DNA of 64,000 bases, from the NCBI GenBank assembly GCA_021014325.1, contig JAJGQC010000726.1, forward strand, positions 62,001 through 126,000, read 5' to 3'. A program made the translations under genes and the position numbers. A model generated the notes under the pieces. That model had not been told where the DNA came from and made no database searches. It was given only the letters and a program-made list of their open reading frames with translations. This stretch comes from Plazaster borealis (Eukaryota > Echinodermata > Asteroidea > Forcipulatida > Labidiasteridae). Below are positions 35,501-44,500 of this stretch, one piece after another. How positions within the stretch are numbered: the stretch's first letter is position 1; each line of letters begins with the position of its first letter.

Positions 35501-38500
35501 TTATCTGATGGATTAAACATAACAAATCATGGTATTATTGTTTCTTACCAACATTATTCATGTTAATACTATTGTGTGACTTTATATTTGAGACCTAATG
35601 CAATAAATGCTAATGGAAGTGTTAGCTAGGATGTTACCCATTATCAGTTGTCCACAATTAAACATTGATTTTTTTATTCCTTTAGACAGGGAAAGTGAAT
35701 GATTATCTACTGTACCTACAAATCCTTAGAAACTTTCCCTGTGATTATGTTCATTGTGTTACAAGTGTTAGTTTATTTAGAAGAGAATGAAATTAACTTT
35801 CAAATAACTGACATTGTTATTCAATTTTTTAAAAACAAAATTACAGCTTTGATGATGTAAACAAAAGTCAGATCATTTAGAAAGTTTTGTTTGTGTAAGA
35901 AGTGAACTTTTCTTATGTGGAAAATCACCACATACCTTTGGAAATGGAAATAAAAAAACCCAATGCCTCCTATGGCATACAAATATGTTCTCGACCTAAA
36001 ACTCTCAGTAAGTTAGTGGTGTTTGAAGCTTTGCATGGTGTGGAAAGTAAGAAGTACTATAAACTATAAATAGTAGTAAACTGGGTACAACCATGTGTAA
36101 AATCTCTTTGGGAGGAGTGTTGGTTCTGAAAAGAACCAGTTTGGTCTTGACGCGTTTGAACAGTATACTCTGCTCGTCTTCAGGAGAATGAAGACGAGCA
36201 GAGTATACTGTTCGAAACGTCGAGACCCAACCGGTTCTTTTCAGAACCAACACTCCTCCCAAAGAGATTTTACACATGGTTGTACCTGCAAGTTTACTAC
36301 TATTTATAGTTTATAGTACTTCTTACTTCTCAATAAGTTCTTTCAAGTCATGGTATTCCCTCAGGTGTCAAAACACTTGTCACTATATGTGAAAGCACGC
36401 TCAGTTTCCATTACTACTGACATGGTATTGCCAGCAGAGTGGGAAAGAGACAATGCAGTCCTCACATTGGAATCCTTTGTATTGTTCCTCACATTTGTTT
36501 GTGCGCTTAGTCTATGGAGAGTGTTAAGTTAGAGGGACAAAGGAAAGTCCTCATATAGAAAGCAATAAATTGACGTATGTATACACCATGCATGACATAC
36601 TTTGTACATGAAATACAATGTGTACACACACAAAACATTAAGGTGTTGAGTCAACACATGGTTGCATGTTGGGGATCAGACTTCCGACATTAGAATGTTT
36701 TGAAGTAGACAACATCATTTTTTCTACAGAGAACTTGCGCTAGTTGTTGACCGTCATAATCTTGAGTTTGTGCTCCATCTATGGCTGTTTTGTGCATTTC
36801 AATAACATGTGTCAAACTGTCTTATTTTGAGGGCAATGGAGGAGGATTTCAGGAGTAAACAGGCGTGGCAGTTGCATGGGGTTTAATGAATAATGGGTTA
36901 TTTCACCCTTAGCTGAGAAGCACAAACAGTTTTACTTTCTCAATGCCCTGGGGGTGTCAAAGTCCTGGATACTCTAGACTGGACCATCCCACATATGGGA
37001 TGGGGGGGTTTCTATTTATACAGTTGTGTAGCATTTTTTTTATGGGATGGAAAAAAACCAGCTGCCCATAGACTTCGTATTGGGGTGAAATCAGACCACA
37101 CTGCCCACACATGATCCAACCCTCTGATAAAGTGGAATGATACAAGCTATTTGTTTTTTGTCTTATCTCCGATGTCTTATTGTCATCTTTTTAAACACTC
37201 TGAGCCAGCTCTGCAGTTTCCAGTGTCCCCCCCCCCACCCACTAACAAATAAGGCTGCAAGTAATAATGTTGATGTCCTGGAGGATCGTGACCTCGGTTG
37301 ACCGCAACCAACTAAGGAATAAAATTTGATTTTTTTCCCCTTTCAAAACGCAAACAATCTACTTACCTTATACAGGACAAGAACAAATAATGAGAAACAC
37401 AAGACAGTCTATTGTTTCAGGATGATTGTCTAGTGCTCCCAGTACTAAGTGTCATCAAAAGTAGCTTTTTTCTTACCTTGTTGAGTAGACTGACATCGAT
37501 TCCGTTTTGGTACCTGTTTCATGACTTGTGTCACCCAGTGTTGGCCAGGACTGAAGCCATCAGGTGGCGATCCAAAGTGATGAACTATCATCTTACTCTC
37601 AGTCAATTCAAGGATAACTGGAAAATGAACAATGTCAAGTAATTGCAATGTTGGTATCAGTCGGAGCCCAAGAATCATTTGAAGTGTTTTTATTGGTTGG
37701 TGTCACAAACTTGTGCAATACAGTCCTCTTTGAGTAATAAAAATGATTAATGTTTTGTAAACCAGGATGGTTTGGGGAATTGTTTAATTGCTTATTTGAA
37801 CAAGATGGTCGAAAGACACGGGCGCTTTAACGACCTGTTGTGACAAGATGTAAAGGTCAAAATGTTGCAAAAACTAATATAAAACAAGAATGGTGTGTTA
37901 ACAAACACAAATCCCCCAGCTGAAATTACCTCATTCTTGAGTTATCGCTTAGACAAAATTTCTTTTGTTTTAGCCACAATTACCTTGACATTTGACAAGG
38001 GGATCCAAAAACAATAGGCTTCTGGAGGATCGCAAGACCAATCCACACACCAACTTTGGAGTTGATATGCCAAGGCTTTCTTGAGTTATCACTCGGACAA
38101 CATTTATTTTGTTTTAGCCATAATGACCTTGACATTGTTTGTATAGGATCCAAAAACAATAGGCTTCTGTGGGATCCCATAAGCAATCCACACACCAAGT
38201 TTGGAGTTTATATACCAAGTCCTTCTTGAGTTATCACTTGGACAACATTTTTTTTGTTCTTAGCCATAATGACCTTTACATTTAACTTAGAGGGTCCAAA
38301 AACAATAGGCTTCTGGAGGATCTCGAGACCAACCCACACACCAAGTTTGGAGTTGATATGCTAAGGTTTTCTTGAGTTATCACTCGGACAACACTACTTT
38401 TGTTTTATCCATAATGACCTTGACATTTTTTGTATCCAATCCAAAAACAATAGGCTTCTGTGGGATCCCATAGGCAATCCACACAACAAGTTTGGAGTTT

Positions 38501-41488
38501 ATATACCAAGTCCTTCTTGAGTTATCACCTGGAAAACATTTCTTTTGTTTTAGCCATAATGACCTTTACATTTAACTTAAAGGGTCCAAAAACAATAGGC
38601 TTCTGGAGGATCTCGAGACCAATCCACACACCAAGTTTGGAGTTGATATGCCAAGGCTTTTTTGAGTTATCACTCGGACAACATTTCTTTGGTTTTAGCC
38701 ATAATGACCTTGACATTTTTTGTATGGGATCCAAAAACAATAGGCTTCTGTGGGATCCCAAGACCAATCCACACACCAAGTTTGGAGTTGATATGCCAAG
38801 TCCTTTTTGAGTAATTGCTCGGACAATGATTGCACACACACGCACACGCCCACACATAAAAAATATGGTTTTTGAGATTTAAACTTTTGAATTTTTCAAC
38901 TTCCAGTTTGGACCAGAGGTCTAGATCGAATGGGGTCATGCTTTGTGTAGCAGTTGTTGAACGTTTGTTGAAAAATTTAACGTGTTGTTCATGAGGTGTT
39001 TTATTTTTTATACATTAAACTTTGATTTATTGTAATTCGATCACTGATGACGTCATCATAATATCATCAAATTTGTGTTCACTTGATATTTAAATTCAAT
39101 TGTCTGATGAGTTTCAATGTTCAAATCAATTTAAATCTTGAGTTATGCCCCCAAAATGATTTTTTCAAAAAACAAAAACAAAGGCAAACTTTGAGCTTCC
39201 GGTACGACCAGTACGACCGGAAGTAAAGGTCTTACGATTTTGGCATTAACTTTGCAAATGTTGCCCCAGTCTTGATTTGTCCGATGCCAAACTGTGACTA
39301 TCATAGCTTCTAAATTCAAAGACATACAAAGAGTAGCAAATGGTCTTTTTTCAACTTTAAAAACCTTGTAATTCGACACCTGATGACGTTATCATGACAT
39401 CGTGATTATTGTGCTGTCTTCCTATTGGGGTCTGTACCTACAGAAGGGTTTATGTATTTACAATAGACACACAGTCCTTAGCCCAATTTGTTTTTTTTTT
39501 AGTTGCCCTCCGCGACCGACCCAAAAATGCTGAAATCTCGGGTCAGGTTTTTTTTTTTTTTTTTTTTTTCCGTTATTTATTTGTTAATGAAACTTACAAA
39601 ATTTCTATGTTTATCCAAATTAAAACAAACTATTTTATTCCAAATGAGCTGAAACAAGTTTGCAAAGCACAGATTTTGAAGTAAACATGCAGGAGATCGA
39701 CATTTTGTGCCGCTAAACTCGCGATGCCACGCCATTTGCACATGACAAAGACTATACTGCAGACAGAATGCTGGTATACAGCCCAAATTCGGATAGGCAG
39801 GCGAGCCGAGAAGCGGTTTCACTGGTACCCAACACGAAACCTCCAACACTTACTTTGAGAGCGAGTACCAGGTAGAATTGGCTGCTGACATCAAACGGTC
39901 ATTTTTTGAACTTGGCCAGCTTTTTTGCAAGTATATAGAACGGATACTTCAAGAGAAAACAAATCACCGATACACTGCCCAATTACCCATGACTCAATCT
40001 ACACGTTTTAAATCAAATGAACCATCACACGTTGTGCGTTGGCTTCGCATTGACACATGCGACGGCGACGCAGTAGCAACATGGATGACTATACGATGTC
40101 CATGGTTGCAAAAACTGCATCGCCAGAATTAGTTATTTTCAGTAGGGTGTCACGAATATCTTTAAACGGGTCCTTCGATGAACTGTTTGTTAAACATTTA
40201 GCAGAGCTGGATAGCGAAGAGCGCGAATTTATTTTGTTTGAAGTAGTGATTTCGTCGACCGCCCAAGGACCGTGGCAGTATGTAGACCTGCATGAATCTT
40301 TAACAGTCCTTCGTGACATGGGCAATAACAATAACAGACTAGAGATAGTGATTGTAACTAACAATCACAGAGCTGTTCCGGTAATTTTTTTAATTTCTAG
40401 CTTTCCAAGCTACAAGAAATCACAAACCGATGTTACATGCTCAAAAGATTTAAAACTGAAAAGAATTCAAAAGGTTGTGTAGTTGTTGAGATATGGTCCC
40501 ACTTCCGGTTGACCCAGAAGTAAAGGTCAACATGGGGTCACGGTAACCGCAGGCTAATCTCCAATGCCCAAGGAGCCTATAACTGAAAAAAGTTTGAAAA
40601 TCGGCCGTGTACTTCTTGAGATAAGGTGCTGCAAAGATTAACTCATTAAAGCTTTTAATTACCGTAATTTGACACCTGATGACGTCACAGTAAAAAAAAT
40701 GTGTTTTTCATACCAATAAATTTCATAAAGAACACAATGGTAAAAAAAAAAAAAAATCAATTTAATGCATTCTCACGAAAACCCTAAAGCTACGTAGGAG
40801 TTACATGTACATTTGTTGCTCATGTACAAATCGAATGGGCTGTGCAGAAAGCAATGGGTCCTCTACCGGTTAGGAATCGAATATCAAGGAAATCTCCAAT
40901 GCCTTACCGTGATTGCGCAATCAAAATGGCTAGCCATGGTGACCGATTTGACACTTAATCGTAAATTATCGTGGAAAAGATTGTACTTTGATTAGTTTTA
41001 GTGACCAGGAACATCTCTTATTAAAAGCCATTAACTTTTCAAAACAGTTTATGTTACTAAGGAAACTAATTATTAATTTTAATTGAAAATATCGTTTTTT
41101 GGACTGTCAAAACATTTACACTTTCAGCGCCATGTGTTTTGTGCACAGATAGAAAACACGCCTACAACTGACGTCATGATGACGTGATGGAGAATGTTAG
41201 ACCATGATAATCATCTACACTTCAAGACGAGTCCATAACTGGAAAAAAATTAGAATCGGAGGTATACTTATTGAGATATGATTAGAACAAGATTGATTAA
41301 TTAAATATTCACACGGCTGTCACGTGAATAATTAATTAAGAATTTTAATCTAATTACATCTAAAATTTAAGTCAGGGCATAAGCTTTAATATGATATAGG
41401 ATTTGTCAACTTTTGATAATTCTAAGAATGACATATGGTCTTCGAAAGAGACACAGGTTAAGTCAATACGATTTGAGGGAAAGAAAGA

Positions 41489-41537
<49 letters not shown>

Positions 41538-44500
41538 AAAAAATACAAATCTGGACGATTTCAAAAGCTGTTCCGACTGAAAGTTCGGAACAGCTAATTC
41601 TTCTTCCTGCATGGACAAACTGCTCCAGATATTTGGTGATATCTCCAAAAACTATCACCCTTTGAAATATGAAGTGTTTACAAGTTTGTTTTATTGTATA
41701 CATGCATACAAAAAGGAACCAATAAAGTGCCAGGGAAAAGTGTTTAAAATGTTGAAATAAAAATGTTAGAACATATGAAGTTGAATGAATGTTTCTTGTC
41801 TTTTCGTTCTTTATTTGCTTCTGCACACTACTAGATCATTGTATGTTGAAAGACATTGTGTTTAGGATTAGTTCCAATGCATTTCAATCTTAAAATGACA
41901 GTTGAGGGGGAAAAAAAATATAAAAAATAAATAAAAAATATCCGACCGACCGACCCCTTCAAATATTTCTACTGGAGGGCAACTCAACAAATTTTGTTTT
42001 TGGCCTTATAATGTAAAAGTAATGGTACCAAGGTATACATTAATGGCTATCATGAAAACAATATCCCACCTCTGTAGTTTGTATTTCATATTATGACTCT
42101 GAAAAGTCACCAAATAATTTTGGTGGTGATCAGGCTCAAAAATAAATACGCCAGTCCCAAGGGACAGTTTCAGCATTGACTGATTTGTAAAAGGAATCTC
42201 CAATAGTAATTCTAAGAGTTTTACCAAACAGCGCCCCCTGGCGCCCCCCCAAATGAACTGCGGCATGCCCGCCACATGACCTTCCTCTTTTCTCGAGCGT
42301 TAGTATAGGACGCCAAAGACATCGAGGATAGTGGGGATGGAGGGGGGACGCTCTACAGGTAAGTATTCGCCCATAGACCCCAACCACCACTATGGAAAGG
42401 GGGAGGCATATGCTAGCATAGACTTGTGGACAAGTTGTTAAATTTCTTTCGCGGTGATAGCGACACGGCTCTCTTGCAACTATCTCGCAAGACTGCTTGT
42501 TCGCGCGAGACTTCTGCTCTCACCACTACGGTCCAATTTAACAACTTGTGAAACCCGATAGTTGTACATACATAGGTATTCATTTATGCACATTTGTACG
42601 TATAGTACATTAATACGGTTGGTGTGGCGGCCAATGAGACTGTCTGGACGCATCCATTTTATCTGAGGGTGGTAATAATTCAAGTACTGTGAATACACTG
42701 AATATTTTGACTGAGTGCATTTTTAAAAGAGTTTTGTGCTGTTAACTGCTTCAATAATAGTTTTATCAATAATGTGTACTTAGCATGTATCAACATTTAT
42801 TATATATCTCTTTAAAGGCATCGTATACGTTTTGTAATTGGAGCCTATTGTTTGTTTCAGACCTATATAGTTGTAGATATATACCATAAAACTAACCTGA
42901 GAAATTTTTTGAGATGTTGCCGAAAATTTGGAGCGGTTATGTCCACGCAGGAAGAATAATCTGCACACTCTGTCAGATTCAAATGTTTTGGGAAATAAAA
43001 AGTGATATATTTGTCCATAACAGCAGTACTTCGAAGTGACAAGTTTCTCAAAATACATTATACTATCCAAAGCTGCTGTACTTCGTACCAAGTAAGTTTT
43101 TATTGCCATTAATTATCAGAGTCATTACCAAACGTGTACGATGCCTTTAGAATGTGTCCCTAGCCTCATAAACATGATTAAATAATACCTACGGTAAAAG
43201 TTTGCTCAGTCTGTCCAATTGGACATGTTTATGATTGTACGGATAATAACAATCTTGTTCATTGAAATTACAGAACAGCTTTGGGTCTCACATGTTTTCA
43301 ATCATGTGTAGGTTAACCTGGATGTGATGATCGATTCCATTTCTCCGTGGATGAATCCATATCCTCTGAACAAAATGTATTGTTAATATTCATTTATGCC
43401 CACAGTTTGAATATTTATAGATTTTACAAAACTGACCAATCGGATGCTTCCATACGAAATCGGCTGAAGAGCCCGTTAGCCATGCACAAACCGCTGTTGG
43501 GTTTCACAAGTCGTTAAATGAGACCGTAGTTGCGAGAGCAGCTATAGTCTCGTGGGGGCCAGCAGTCTTGCGAGAACATCGCCTGTGTCGCGAGAATCAC
43601 GGACACAGTCAGAACGCTATCATTGCTACAAACTTTTAATGACTTGTCCACAAGGTCCACAAGTCTAAACTAATAGACTCAAACAAACAAGCAGTGATTC
43701 AAGTAATAATGTTTATCCAAGTCAATGATGGGCAATTTGTACTTGGTTTGACAAGCCTTAGATGGTCAATCACTGGTGGCTGGTGAGAGTGGGTCCCCAC
43801 CTTGGAGGGGTCTAGTGCAAAGGTCGCTTGACGCGTGGCAGCAAGGGCTGACATTTTGGCCGAGATGGAGCTGAAGGCCTGCAAAAACTCGGCCCGAGAC
43901 AACGAGTTGTTCGCCCGGTGGCATTTACCATAGTAGTGGGACTGACCAAGGATTCATCAGAACTTAACGTCGACGAACGACGTGTACGTCGTACTGGATT
44001 CTTTTTGTTCTTCTTTTTAGAAAGGCCCCGTGAAAAATCCGACAACACTTTGGATGAAAATTGGGGCACAGGGATAACAGAGCAACAGGTAAATTCTGAG
44101 GCTGTGGATAATATCTCGGGAGGAATGCCTGCTGTCGGCTAGCCCGGGAAACTGGTTAATAGCCCGTCCCGGCATCCTGTGGAGATTTACTCTCTGCCGG
44201 GGGGGGGGGGGGGGTGATCGAGCTGACTGAGCCATGAGAAGGGGGGTGGACAGAGACTCGACTCAGCGCCTCGTTCACCCTGTCCCTGGCAGGCCTTTTT
44301 TGCTTTCACTCCGGCAGTAGTCGTTTGGTTCGTAGGACCCTTGCCAGGCCCGCCTTATGTTTGGACATCCCGCTAGTAGTGGCCAGGGAAGCGGACTGGC
44401 TTGAGACAGCTACCCCGGCTGCAGAACTACCAGCACCCGTAGCCATTTGTGACTGCGGGTACCGAGTGGGGGACTGGTTGGGAAAGGTAGTCTTCCCAGA

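Larger units (their letters stand above)
39501..41984. mobile_element. 2.5-kb inverted-repeat transposon carrying a small plus-strand ORF
   Basis: AGTTGCCCTCCGCGACCGACCC at the left pairs with the reverse complement of GACCGACCGACCCC...GGAGGGCAACT at the right (41949-41984), interrupted by a short insert. Homopolymer T or A runs lie just inside both ends. No clean target duplication is visible because the left flank is a T run. It contains the 100-codon ORF at 40081 and an AAT microsatellite. Superfamily not determined. Confidence 0.6.
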
